From Nitrosomonas sp. (GTDB taxonomy: Bacteria > Pseudomonadota > Gammaproteobacteria > Burkholderiales > Nitrosomonadaceae): 64,000 bases of DNA. Made by a program: the position numbers and the translations under genes. The notes beneath the pieces are model-generated. The model made no database searches and was not told the origin of the DNA. It saw nothing but the letters and a program-made list of their open reading frames with translations. The stretch is from positions 1-64,000 of the forward strand of contig JAHBZZ010000016.1 of NCBI GenBank assembly GCA_019635215.1. Direction: 5' to 3'. Position 1 is the first letter of the stretch, and each line of letters starts with the position of its first letter. This document shows, piece by piece, positions 55,483 to 64,000 of the stretch.

Positions 55483-56785
55483 CAGCATTGCCTCCGCTGA
55501 GCTCATTCAATTGTTTCTGTTTCCCGGACGGATCTTCCAATAGCGACACATAATGCTCCAATACCCTGCCATCCGGCACGTCGAGCATCTCTTGCAGAAA
55601 TTGCCGGTGATGCGCCGCCACATAAAAATCATCGCAACCATGTATTAAAAAATGATTAATTTTTTCATACACATCATCACGGCATCGAAGCTCTGCTTCA
55701 GGCATGTAGTGCGCAACCGTCGAACGCCCCGCAATCAGATAATCCGCGGCCAGTACCGGTTTCTTCGCTCTGACAGCCTCGAAAATCACTGAAGTGGCAA
55801 GATCGATAATAACATCGGCCCACTGCATCAGATGCGCGGAATGTGCATTGTCATCGGCAATACGGACATTCGAAAGCCGTTTAATCAACTTGTCTTTCGT
55901 CAACGACTGTTTCCATCCGCCGCGGGTATGCGGCTTTATTATGATTTCCGTACCCGGCAGCTCGGCAATCAGATGAACGACTTCGGCAACTTCCTCCCAA
56001 AACGTCGAAAAATTCGCCTTTCTCAAAAACATGACAATTTTAAGTGTATTGTCCGAACGTTCTATAGGAGATGAGGGAAGTATTTCATACAATTTATGCA
56101 GCCATTCCTCGCAAAAACGTGGCGAACCCAGCACGGCAATCTTTTCCTCATCGAGAAACGGGCGGAAACGCTTTGCACACAATTCATTCGGCACAACCAG
56201 GCGATCAAAAATATCCGCATTGGAAAACACGGCATCCGGACCCACTTTTCGCTCACCACGGTGGATCAATTGATTGATATGCGGACTATCTCCATGCGGT
56301 AATGAAACCACATGTATTTTTCTGGCATGCGCCATGTTTATCAAAACTTTTATCCACTCAACGCTGATAACCGAGTTTTTTTCCACCCAATCAAACGCGA
56401 TGACACCGTCTTCGGCATTTCCAAAACAGCGCGTCAGCAATATCTCAGTCGTCTCCTGCCACAGTTGCTCACGCCGTGTCTGATCATAACGTTCCGATGC
56501 GCGTTCCGCTAATGATCTAAGCACCGGTATGCGCCTGACATTGCCGGTCAGCATGTATGCCTGCAAACGCCACATCAAGAAACGCCGCCACCCAAGAATT
56601 TCTCTGATATGTGCAACACGCACACCGGATAGCTGCTTTAAAAACTGAATACGATAATCACGGCGGAACTTGGCTGAACCGAGCAGCACGACATCACACT
56701 GATGCCCTGTTATCGCCCATTTGTAGATCACCGGCGTGATGTGATCAATATCATTATAATGCCGAAGAAAAAAAAGGGTTTTCAT
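55463..56785 (-). CDS. Glycan transferase-like protein (GT-B/CDP-glycerol transferase-like)
   Basis: A 440-residue protein, moderately similar in plan to surface-carbohydrate/CDP-glycerol glycerophosphotransferase-like proteins. It begins MKTLFFLRHYNDIDHITPVI, and the C-terminal half has the nucleotide-binding pattern IIIKPHTRGGW, VRIADDNAHSAHLMQWADVI and DLATSVIFEAVRAKKPVLAA. There is no signal peptide. The activity cannot be fixed. It is the first gene of the minus-strand glycan cluster and is divergent from the KdsB-like operon. Confidence 0.72.
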   Translation of the reverse strand: MKTLFFLRHYNDIDHITPVIYKWAITGHQCDVVLLGSAKFRRDYRIQFLKQLSGVRVAHIREILGWRRFLMWRLQAYMLTGNVRRIPVLRSLAERASERYDQTRREQLWQETTEILLTRCFGNAEDGVIAFDWVEKNSVISVEWIKVLINMAHARKIHVVSLPHGDSPHINQLIHRGERKVGPDAVFSNADIFDRLVVPNELCAKRFRPFLDEEKIAVLGSPRFCEEWLHKLYEILPSSPIERSDNTLKIVMFLRKANFSTFWEEVAEVVHLIAELPGTEIIIKPHTRGGWKQSLTKDKLIKRLSNVRIADDNAHSAHLMQWADVIIDLATSVIFEAVRAKKPVLAADYLIAGRSTVAHYMPEAELRCRDDVYEKINHFLIHGCDDFYVAAHHRQFLQEMLDVPDGRVLEHYVSLLEDPSGKQKQLNELSGGNADDSEFF

Positions 56786-57170
56786 CCCTTGAATATGAAT
56801 GTAAATTTCTGATTAAATAAGAATATGATCCCAGTCGTACCGACTCTCACAGTACGCGCAACTTATCCGGACAATGACACAAAAAATGCGCTCCGCCCAT
56901 TCTACACGCGCACCGGCCACTTCGCCAGCCACAAACGCAACGCAAGAATTCCCCCTAAAGCTGTCGCAATCAAGCAGCTTCGTTCATTATAATTCACGCA
57001 TATTTGAATGACGCATTCGAATAAATTTGCCCTGATGGATTGATAAATCAGATAATAATCTGTTGCAAAAAAGAAAGAAAAAGATTGAAATTGCGGATTA
57101 CGCAGATTTTATTGAATCCGATTATTAACCGAATCCGACGAATCCCATTAAATAAAGATTGAAAAATCCG
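56786..57170. other. Divergent glycan-cluster control region
   Basis: About 385 bases between two divergent glycan operons. The last 100 bases are AT-rich; TTGAAA near 57084 followed 17 bases later by TTTATT is a weak candidate promoter for the KdsB operon. No JUMPstart element or gene was recognised. Confidence 0.35.
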
Positions 57171-57920
57171 ATGAAGACTATCGCTGTCATACCTGCCCGC
57201 ATGGGATCAACGCGCTATCCCGGCAAACCGCTCGCGCCGCTCCTGGGTCGTCCCATGATAGAACATATCTATAAACGTGTTGCACTGAGTACAGTGCTCG
57301 ACGCGACCTATATCGCAACCTGTGATGAAGAAATACGCAACGTTGCAGAAGGATTTGGCGCAACCGTCATCATGACTGCCGACACCCATGAACGTGCAAG
57401 CGATCGGGTCGCTGAGGCTGTCACCCATCTGGAAGCCGACTTGATTGTCATGGTGCAAGGCGATGAACCGATGACACATCCGGATATGATTGATGCTGCA
57501 GTTAAACCCTTTGAAGATAACCCCGAGATCAGCTGTGTCAATCTGGTACGCCGCATAGAACAGGAATCGGATTTTCGCGATCCCAACACAATCAAAGTTG
57601 TCATGGATCAATCCAATAACGCCATTTATATGTCGCGTCAGCCCATACCGACATTGTCCAAAACCGGTTTTTCACAGACCGCCGCGTATAAACAGGTGTG
57701 CATTATCCCGTTTCGCCGTGATATGTTGTTCCGTTATACGCATCTACCATCGACACCATTGGAACAGCTGGAATCGGTGGATATGCTGCGGCTGCTCGAA
57801 CACGGTTACAAAGTCAGAATGGTGCCGACCGCATTCAACACACAGGCTGTCGATACCGAAGCTGATCTGGCGCGTGTTGCTGAACTGATGAAAAACGACA
57901 CATTGTTATCCCGTTATTAA
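57171..57920 (+). CDS. kdsB: KdsB-like CMP-sugar-acid synthetase
   Basis: A 249-residue cytidylyltransferase of the CMP-Kdo synthetase family: AVIPARMGSTRYPGKPLAPL, VQGDEPMTHPDMI and LRLLEHGYKVRM. It couples CTP to a 3-deoxy-ulosonic acid, normally Kdo. The ATG at 57171 is preferred over an upstream TTG. Instead of lipid A genes it heads an operon with an aldolase, dehydrogenase, epimerase and phosphatase. It is therefore probably a second, pathway-specific KdsB whose substrate may not be Kdo; the symbol reflects family only. Confidence 0.85.
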   Translation: MKTIAVIPARMGSTRYPGKPLAPLLGRPMIEHIYKRVALSTVLDATYIATCDEEIRNVAEGFGATVIMTADTHERASDRVAEAVTHLEADLIVMVQGDEPMTHPDMIDAAVKPFEDNPEISCVNLVRRIEQESDFRDPNTIKVVMDQSNNAIYMSRQPIPTLSKTGFSQTAAYKQVCIIPFRRDMLFRYTHLPSTPLEQLESVDMLRLLEHGYKVRMVPTAFNTQAVDTEADLARVAELMKNDTLLSRY

Positions 57921-57938
57921 CTCCGACATCCGGAAACC

Positions 57939-58700
57939 ATGCAACTTAAAGCAAAACTGACACAATCAGAAATCACCATTGGTTCATGGATAACGCTGGG
58001 GCATTCCGCGATTGCCGAAATTATGGCGTCGGCCGGTTTCGACTGGCTGGTGCTTGATATGGAACACAGCGTTCTTGAACTCAGCGAAGTCCAAACGATT
58101 ATCCAGATACTGGACGGCAAGCAATGTCCGGTAATCGTACGCTTAACATCCAATCATCCCGACCAGATCAAGCGCGTCATGGATGCCGGCGCAACAGGCA
58201 TCATGGTGCCGATGATCAAATCGGCTGCAGATGCCCGCTCAGCCGTCAATGCAATGTATTACCCGCCGCGTGGACAACGCGGCGTCGGACTTGCCCGCGC
58301 GCAAGGATTTGGCGCAAGCTTTCAGGCCTACCGGCAATGGCTTGAACAAAATGCCGTCATCGTCGTCATGATCGAGCATATTGACGCCGTCAATGCCATT
58401 GATTCGATTCTTGCAGTACCCGGCATCGATGCCTATATCATCGGTCCTTATGATCTTTCGGGCTCCATGGGCCGCCCCGGCGATTTGAATCATCCGGATG
58501 TGCAGACAGCCATCAGTCGCATACTCGAGGCTGGAAAACGCGCCGGCAAACCAGGCGGCATCCATGTCATCGAACCCGACCCTGAAGCACTGCAGCAGCG
58601 CATTCAATCCGGCTTTAATTTTCTGGGCTACAGTCTGGACATTCGTATTCTGGATTCCGTTTGCCGCAGCCACATGCAACGAATACGGGAGTTTTTCTAA
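57939..58700 (+). CDS. HpcH/HpaI family aldolase
   Basis: A 253-residue class II pyruvate aldolase. It has GSWITLGHSAIAEIMASAGF and DWLVLDMEHS with the metal-binding glutamate, VPMIKSAADARSAV and the PPRGQRGVG loop. Such enzymes join or split pyruvate and an aldehyde to give 2-keto-3-deoxy acids. In this operon, in place of the PEP-dependent KdsA, it could build the 3-deoxy-2-ulosonic acid that the KdsB-like enzyme activates; that direction is inference. It starts 18 bases after kdsB. Confidence 0.9.
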   Translation: MQLKAKLTQSEITIGSWITLGHSAIAEIMASAGFDWLVLDMEHSVLELSEVQTIIQILDGKQCPVIVRLTSNHPDQIKRVMDAGATGIMVPMIKSAADARSAVNAMYYPPRGQRGVGLARAQGFGASFQAYRQWLEQNAVIVVMIEHIDAVNAIDSILAVPGIDAYIIGPYDLSGSMGRPGDLNHPDVQTAISRILEAGKRAGKPGGIHVIEPDPEALQQRIQSGFNFLGYSLDIRILDSVCRSHMQRIREFF

Positions 58701-58705
58701 AATTT

Positions 58706-59659
58706 ATGCACAAATTTGTCATTTCCACATCATCATTTGATACCGTCAATAACCCTGTCATCCAACACCTTATTCAGGTAGGCTTGCAACCGATAACCAA
58801 TCCCTATGGCCGCAAGCTGACCGAGGATGAAGTCGAAGATCTGTTAAAAGACGATGTAATCGGCATGATTGCTGGCGTTGAACCGCTCACGGCGCGCGTG
58901 ATTCAATCCGCAACCCATCTCAAAGTTATTTCCCGCTGTGGTACAGGCATGGACAATGTCGATCGGGCTACCGCCCGGAAGCACGGCATCACTGTATACA
59001 ATACCCCGGAAGCACCCGCGCAAGCTGTCGCCGAGCTCACCTTGGGACTGATGCTGGCCAGCCTGAGACAGATCTGCGAAACAGACCGGCAAATCCGCAA
59101 AGGCGAATGGCCACGCACGCAAGGGGGCCTGCTTGCCGCCCAGACTGTCGGCCTGATTGGCCTCGGCCACATCGGCAAGCGTGTCGCCAAACTGTGCCAA
59201 GCATTTGAGGCCAATGTCATTGCCCATGATCCTTACATTGATCAGGCGCCAGCAGGTGTCACACTCATGCCGTTGGCTCAAGTGCTTGAAACCGCGGACA
59301 TCATCAGTCTACACATACCGCATAATCCCGATCTGCATCATTTGATCGACGCTCAGGCGATAGCCCGGATGAAGCCCGGCGCTTTGCTCATCAATGCCGC
59401 CCGCGGCGGTCTGGTCGACGAGCAAGCACTCAAAGCCGCGCTTGACAGCGGTCAACTGAGTACGGCCGCACTGGATGCATTCGAACAGGAACCTTATCAG
59501 GGACCGCTACGCCAATGCAACAATCTAATTCTGTCTTCTCACGTGGGATCACTGGCACACGAATCGCGCCAGCGCATGGAACTCGAAGCTGCGGAAAATT
59601 TACGCGATGGACTCATCAAAGCAGGCATCATTCATGACACACAACAAAACGACGCCTGA
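58706..59659 (+). CDS. D-2-hydroxyacid dehydrogenase (SerA-like)
   Basis: About 317 residues from the ATG at 58706 (MHKFVISTSSFDTV). It shows the NAD site GLIGLGHIGKRVAKL, the catalytic-arginine segment INAARGGLVDEQAL and the histidine in LSSHVGSLAHE. This is a phosphoglycerate-dehydrogenase-like enzyme without the C-terminal ACT/serine-binding domains. It may make a 2-keto precursor or reduce an intermediate. It starts five bases after the aldolase stop and overlaps the next gene, so it is firmly part of the operon. Confidence 0.9.
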   Translation: MHKFVISTSSFDTVNNPVIQHLIQVGLQPITNPYGRKLTEDEVEDLLKDDVIGMIAGVEPLTARVIQSATHLKVISRCGTGMDNVDRATARKHGITVYNTPEAPAQAVAELTLGLMLASLRQICETDRQIRKGEWPRTQGGLLAAQTVGLIGLGHIGKRVAKLCQAFEANVIAHDPYIDQAPAGVTLMPLAQVLETADIISLHIPHNPDLHHLIDAQAIARMKPGALLINAARGGLVDEQALKAALDSGQLSTAALDAFEQEPYQGPLRQCNNLILSSHVGSLAHESRQRMELEAAENLRDGLIKAGIIHDTQQNDA

Positions 59660-60596
59660 TTCTTCACCTTCCGGACAAACCGTTATCGTATTCGGCGCAA
59701 GCGGCTTTCTCGGCAGTCATGTCGCCGATGCACTTTCAGCATCAGGCTACAAGGTGCGCTTATTTGACCGCAGCCCCTCCCCACATCTGCAAAAGGATCA
59801 GGAAATGATTATCGGTGACATCATGGATCTGCAACAGGTCATCAATGCCGTCAAAGGTGCCGACATTGTGTACAACTTTGCGGCCATCGCCGATATCGAC
59901 GAAGCGCACAACAGGCCGGTGGCAACTGCCGCGATTAACGTACTCGGCAATACGCATGTGCTTGAAGCCGCGCGCCTGGCCAATGTACGGCGTTTCGTTT
60001 TTGCCAGCAGTGTGTATGTTTATTCGGAATCCGGCTCTTTTTACCGCGCCAGCAAACAGGCAGCCGAACGCTTCACCGAAACCTACCATGACTGCTACGG
60101 CCTCGAATACAATATCCTGCGCTACGGCTCGCTGTACGGCCGACGCAGCGACCGGCGCAACGGCATCTACCGCATGCTGCATGAAGCCATCATGCACCGT
60201 ACCATCACCTACAGAGGCAGCGGCAATGCCATGCGCGAATATATTCATGTCGAAGACGCCGCCCGTATGAGTGTCCAGATACTTGCTTCGGAATATGCCA
60301 ACCGGCATCTCATCCTCACCGGACAGGAGAAACTGCGCATCCGGGATGTCATGACGATGATTTCCGAAATCATACCGTGGCCGATAACACTTCACTTTGA
60401 CGAAGCGAATGCCGTCCATCACTACGAAATCACACCCTATGCTTTCCAGCCACGCATCGGCCGCAAACTGGTGCTCAATGAACATGTCGACCTGGGCCAG
60501 GGATTGCTCGATTGCATCCGTGAAATCCATCATGACCTGGAGCATGCGGACGAAAACGATGATGCCACACCCACCTCATCCGACAACCGGGCATAA
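59634..60596 (+). CDS. NAD-dependent epimerase/dehydratase
   Basis: About 320 residues of extended-SDR type: GASGFLGSHVADAL near the N-terminus, FASSVYVYSES and the catalytic YRASK (YxxxK), then LRYGSLYGRRSDRRNG. These enzymes epimerise, dehydrate or reduce nucleotide sugars. The ATG at 59634 lies inside the end of the dehydrogenase gene, giving a 26-base overlap. Its substrate here is not known. Confidence 0.9.
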   Translation: MTHNKTTPDSSPSGQTVIVFGASGFLGSHVADALSASGYKVRLFDRSPSPHLQKDQEMIIGDIMDLQQVINAVKGADIVYNFAAIADIDEAHNRPVATAAINVLGNTHVLEAARLANVRRFVFASSVYVYSESGSFYRASKQAAERFTETYHDCYGLEYNILRYGSLYGRRSDRRNGIYRMLHEAIMHRTITYRGSGNAMREYIHVEDAARMSVQILASEYANRHLILTGQEKLRIRDVMTMISEIIPWPITLHFDEANAVHHYEITPYAFQPRIGRKLVLNEHVDLGQGLLDCIREIHHDLEHADENDDATPTSSDNRA

Positions 60597-60610
60597 TTGG
60601 ACATAACCGC

Positions 60611-61255
60611 ATGTTTGATCTGACACCTTTCCAGGCCATCATTTTTGACTTTGACGGTGTTGTCGTGGAATCCGGGGATATTAAAACACAGGCTTTTGCG
60701 GCGCTTTATCGTCCCCATGGTGTGGAAATCGTCGCCGAAGTCATTAAATACCATACGCAACATGGCGGCCTGTCGCGTTACCACAAATTCCACCATTTCC
60801 AGCAGCAATTACTGAACAAACCGCCACTAACACCCGAAGAAGAGCACATGCTTGACCAGCATTTTTCCGAACTCGTCGTAGAAGCCGTGATCGCCGCTGA
60901 AGCTGTTCCCGGAGCCTATACGCTCATCCGGCAACAATCCGAAAGAATTCCGCTCTTCGTAGCTTCCGGCACACCGGAAATTGAACTCAGGATTATTGTT
61001 GAACGGCGTGGCTTGACTCCCTATTTCAAACAGGTACGCGGCGCCCCCAAACTCAAAACGACACTGATTGCGGAAATTCTGTCTGATCATACACTCAGCC
61101 CTGAATCGGTACTGATGATCGGCGACGCCATGGCGGATTATGAAGGTGCTCAGGCCAACGGTATTGCATTCCTCGGTCGTGTCCGTCCTGGCGATACCAA
61201 TCCATTCCCCCCTGGAACATATGTGGTCACCGATTTTAGCGCATTGAACGCTTAA
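60611..61255 (+). CDS. HAD superfamily phosphatase
   Basis: A 214-residue HAD hydrolase of the beta-phosphoglucomutase-like subfamily, motif I IIFDFDGVVVES, motif II VASGTPE, lysine in GAPKLKT and motif IV VLMIGDAMADYEGA. It is likely to remove phosphate from a sugar-acid intermediate, as KdsC does in Kdo synthesis, though it is not a KdsC orthologue. Its stop overlaps the start of the next gene by one base (TAATG). Confidence 0.9.
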   Translation: MFDLTPFQAIIFDFDGVVVESGDIKTQAFAALYRPHGVEIVAEVIKYHTQHGGLSRYHKFHHFQQQLLNKPPLTPEEEHMLDQHFSELVVEAVIAAEAVPGAYTLIRQQSERIPLFVASGTPEIELRIIVERRGLTPYFKQVRGAPKLKTTLIAEILSDHTLSPESVLMIGDAMADYEGAQANGIAFLGRVRPGDTNPFPPGTYVVTDFSALNA

Positions 61256-61962
61256 TGAATGTTATGCACAACCGGATTCAAAGAATCGCCTTTGCGAATA
61301 GCACAGAACTGGCGCATGGTTTTGCGGAATATGCGGCAGGCATTTTATCGTGCACGCTCAATAAACAGCAAGCTGCAAGCCTCGTCATTCCTGGTGGGAA
61401 CACACCGCGCTTTTATCTTCCGGTACTCGCGGCGCAACCATTACTCTGGAATCGCATCACCATCACGTTGAGCGACGAACGTTGGGTCAGCACCGATTCA
61501 GAGGACTCAAACGAACGACTCGTCAGAGAGAACCTGCTTGATCATTTACCGGAAGAAACCCATTTTGTCGGCCTTAAAACATGGCATGACACACCCGAAC
61601 AGGCGATTCCTGAAATCTCCCGGCGCCTCGCAAAAGTACCCCAACCTTTCACACTCACGATTCTCGGTATAGGTGAAGATGGTCATATCGCATCACTGTT
61701 TCCCTATCTGAAACTGCACGAAAGACCGCATGACACAGCGGACATGCAATGCCTCGCCGTTAATCCCTCTGCCATACTGCCACAGCGCGTGAGCCTGTCG
61801 CTTGAAATACTCGCGTGCAGTGAACACATTGCTTTGGTTGCAACAGGTTACAGTAAACGTCGGTTGCTGGATCAACTCTCGGAATATGCTGATCCGGAAC
61901 TGCCCATTGTTTGGCTATTGCAACGTACGTTATCACCTGTCACCGTTTTTGAAACCGATTAG
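61255..61962 (+). CDS. 6-Phosphogluconolactonase-like protein
   Basis: A 235-residue protein of the NagB/DevB-type sugar-phosphate isomerase fold: VIPGGNTPRFYLPVL, LSDERWVSTDSEDSNE and LTILGIGEDGHIASLFP. These match 6-phosphogluconolactonase (Pgl). No zwf or gnd gene is adjacent; placement at the end of a sugar-acid operon suggests either ordinary pentose-phosphate work or hydrolysis of a lactone or deamination of an amino-sugar phosphate in this pathway. It shares the TAATG junction with the HAD gene. Confidence 0.85.
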   Translation: MNVMHNRIQRIAFANSTELAHGFAEYAAGILSCTLNKQQAASLVIPGGNTPRFYLPVLAAQPLLWNRITITLSDERWVSTDSEDSNERLVRENLLDHLPEETHFVGLKTWHDTPEQAIPEISRRLAKVPQPFTLTILGIGEDGHIASLFPYLKLHERPHDTADMQCLAVNPSAILPQRVSLSLEILACSEHIALVATGYSKRRLLDQLSEYADPELPIVWLLQRTLSPVTVFETD

Positions 61963-62535
61963 CCTATTATCTACTGTCATTCATCTGAATCAAGCGACGA
62001 CCGTCAAACCACCGATCCCGAATCACGCTCGCTCTCAACCCCGTGGTAACAAGGGATAATATCAATCATTCTGACGCACACACTGGCGAGAAACACTGAA
62101 ACCCGCCCAGGATCATTCACTGTATCGACACATTCATCAACAAAAAAGATATATGCTGAATCATGGAAAATCAGCTATAGTTTCACGCTGAATAGTTGCA
62201 CTTACATATGCGCATCCTATGCAGTAGAAGCAGACCATAACAATTTTCTTCCAGACTCTGTCTGCTTGGTTATCGATGCGGAATGAATGGATCTCAAGCT
62301 ATCGGCCCCGGTCTAAGACAGAAAAAAACTGTGCAGACTCTATCGTACAGCGATGCTGCTGAATTGGTCTTCGATATGAATTCATGCGAAACGTTGCGAC
62401 GGCTATTGACAATCAACCCACCTCTCGAACAACCGGGTTGTCATTGATGCATAACAGATTGCAGATTGGAATATGTTATGCACGTATCGCTTCCTTTAAT
62501 TAGAACAGCAATAATGCTGTAACGGCTACAAATAT
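61963..62535. other. Gap before the truncated sensor gene
   Basis: About 570 bases without a supported gene. The motif pair GGGTTGTCATTGATG near 62444 and TTGACAATCAACCC near 62406 forms an imperfect inverted repeat. I cannot assign a regulatory role to it, and no terminator with a T-tract was found after the sugar-acid operon. Confidence 0.35.
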
Positions 62536-64000
62536 ATGTCTAGAAGTCAGTGGAAACAACCATTCTTAGGCCTGCACTGGAAGGGTTTTCTATGGGTCAG
62601 TTTGCTGCTGATAGGACTCAGCTCCGTCTTCTATATATTGAATCATTATTATCTGACTACACAGTTTCGTAGTCAGCGGCAAACGGAAGTCATGTATCTC
62701 AAACGCCAGGTGGATGTTTTGCTGAACCACACAACAGACCGCCTCGTACGCTTAAGCGGTGCGCTGGCCTCCATTTTTGATGTTGATGAAACACCCGATC
62801 CGCATAAAATCAAGAAAAATAGCGATCTCAACCCTCCAAATGCAAATTACACCAAGCTCGGCTTTGAACTGGATATTCATGAAATAGGTTTTTTCGCCGC
62901 TGACACCAGCCTGGCCTGGTATTGGACCCAATCGGGCGATATCAGCACTATTGCGACTGAAACCTGGTTACATCAAAAAGTGGTAGAGGTACAAAACAAA
63001 GAAAAACCAGGTAGTTTTCTGGTTTGCACGCCGCACTGTCTCCTTTATGCATTCGTTCCGATACTGGAACAAGGCCGCAATATCGGCGTCATGACGATCA
63101 GTCAATCCATTGCTGATTTTATTATTGAATTTAATGTAGTCACCAATACGGATTTTGTGCTGGCCATGCCGCTTCAACCAGGTATAGAGGGCGATGTTCT
63201 CGATCAATGGTCTACCCGCATTGCAGGTATTTCAAATGCGGACAGAATGATTCCCATGCTACACGACCTGACAAAGCGTTTCGGCTCCCCACTCGCCTTT
63301 GAAGACGGGCTGATCGTCAAATGGAATAACACCAGTTACGACATTCATTACATCCCGCTGTCCAACTTTCTGAATGTAAAAGACGGCGCCATTCTTTTTA
63401 TATCCGATGTCACAGACCGTCTCAGCCGAATTGATAGCGCGGTCCAGCAAGGTTTGGTTATCACTGTCATTACCTTGCTCATTGCCGAACTGGGTCTTAT
63501 TTATCTGGTCGGAATTCCGACTCAGCGTATTAAAGAGCTGGCGCACAAGCTGCCGCTGCTTGCTGCCGGAAATTACCACCAGGTACACGATTACTTTGCC
63601 ACACACCAAAAATCAAAGCTGCTGCGCGATGAAATTGACATTTTATATGACAGCGCACTGACACTTTCCGAAAGACTCGACGCAAACAGTCAGGCCATTG
63701 CAAAAAAAAATGTGGAACTTGAAATGGAAAGAGATTTCATTCAAGGCCTGCTCACTTCAGCGCAGGTACTGGTCTTAACACAAACCCGTGACGGCATTAT
63801 CCGCATGGCCAACGAGTTTGCGTTACAGCTCACCGGATTTTCGGCAGATCAACTGGAAGGCACGAAATTCACCGACTTAATACCTGACCGGAAAATCGGT
63901 AAAACCATATACAAGCAACTCAGGAACATGAACAGCAGTGGCCAGAGACGGCTCGAGCATGAACATACACTGATTACAAGTGAAAACGAAAAACATCAAA
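62536..64000 (+). CDS. Membrane PAS sensor protein, truncated by window end
   Basis: An open frame of 488 codons without a stop, running off the window. It begins MSRSQWKQPFLGLHWKGFLW and has a first membrane helix at about 19-37, a periplasmic sensor domain (about 40-300, likely double-Cache-like or CHASE-like; it contains FFAADTSLAWYWTQSG), a second helix at about 306-328 and a HAMP-like linker, then a PAS domain from about residue 400 (VLVLTQTRDGIIRMANEFAL, LTGFSADQLEG). A GGDEF, EAL or kinase domain would be expected beyond the end but is not visible. Confidence 0.85.
   Translation, partial: MSRSQWKQPFLGLHWKGFLWVSLLLIGLSSVFYILNHYYLTTQFRSQRQTEVMYLKRQVDVLLNHTTDRLVRLSGALASIFDVDETPDPHKIKKNSDLNPPNANYTKLGFELDIHEIGFFAADTSLAWYWTQSGDISTIATETWLHQKVVEVQNKEKPGSFLVCTPHCLLYAFVPILEQGRNIGVMTISQSIADFIIEFNVVTNTDFVLAMPLQPGIEGDVLDQWSTRIAGISNADRMIPMLHDLTKRFGSPLAFEDGLIVKWNNTSYDIHYIPLSNFLNVKDGAILFISDVTDRLSRIDSAVQQGLVITVITLLIAELGLIYLVGIPTQRIKELAHKLPLLAAGNYHQVHDYFATHQKSKLLRDEIDILYDSALTLSERLDANSQAIAKKNVELEMERDFIQGLLTSAQVLVLTQTRDGIIRMANEFALQLTGFSADQLEGTKFTDLIPDRKIGKTIYKQLRNMNSSGQRRLEHEHTLITSENEKHQ

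Noticed and set aside
1-64000. CRISPR array or tRNA/rRNA gene
   Set aside because: No regularly spaced direct repeats and no tRNA cloverleaf or rRNA segment was noticed on reading; a tRNAscan/CRISPR search was not possible.

Overview
This 64 kb window is a chromosomal segment of a betaproteobacterium. Housekeeping gene order (rpsP-rimM-trmD-rplS, aceE-aceF-nadD-rsfS, metK-ahcY-metF), an S-adenosylhomocysteine (SAH) riboswitch in front of ahcY, moderate GC and overall protein flavour suggest the Nitrosomonadaceae, probably Nitrosomonas; the genus is an inference. No rRNA, tRNA or CRISPR array was seen.

Layout. 0.2-6.8 kb: hemerythrin, PAS-containing chemoreceptor, small lipoprotein, two different MITE-like inverted-repeat elements, a Mu-type HTH/S24 repressor-like protein and a divergent BTAD regulator. 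6.9-11.7 kb: ADP-ribosylglycohydrolase, His-rich CobW GTPase, then a sulfide/persulfide module (BigR/SqrR-like regulator, two YeeE/YedE proteins, divergent persulfide-dioxygenase-like hydrolase). 11.8-15.7 kb: remnant of a multicopper oxidase, an unlisted 42-residue lipoprotein, and a fatty acid cis/trans isomerase gene bracketed by a 56-bp inverted repeat joined to transposase-like scraps. 15.9-21.8 kb: a compact six-gene operon (two related unknown proteins, DyP peroxidase, cytochrome P450 with an altered I-helix, GST-like protein, papain-like lipid/peptide hydrolase); this is the strongest candidate for an undescribed pathway. 22-30.5 kb: MsrB, several exported or membrane proteins, a His-rich diheme peroxidase next to a His-tailed periplasmic protein, RdgC and a large lipoprotein.

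30.7-52.6 kb is mostly housekeeping: PriA, peptidoglycan enzymes (YcbK-like and YcbB-like), thioesterase, DsbA-like and HDOD proteins, RsfS/NadD, pyruvate dehydrogenase E1/E2, FolD, MetF, AhcY with riboswitch, MetK, the ribosomal operon with a clear promoter and terminator, then small stress-type proteins.

52.7-62 kb is a surface-glycan region: O-methyltransferase, O-antigen-ligase-like protein, FkbM methyltransferase and a glycan transferase-like protein on the minus strand. Divergent from them is a six-gene plus-strand operon (KdsB-like cytidylyltransferase, HpcH/HpaI aldolase, 2-hydroxyacid dehydrogenase, NAD-epimerase, HAD phosphatase, 6-phosphogluconolactonase-like) that looks like a pathway to an unusual CMP-activated acidic sugar. 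The window ends inside a membrane PAS sensor gene that has no stop codon here.
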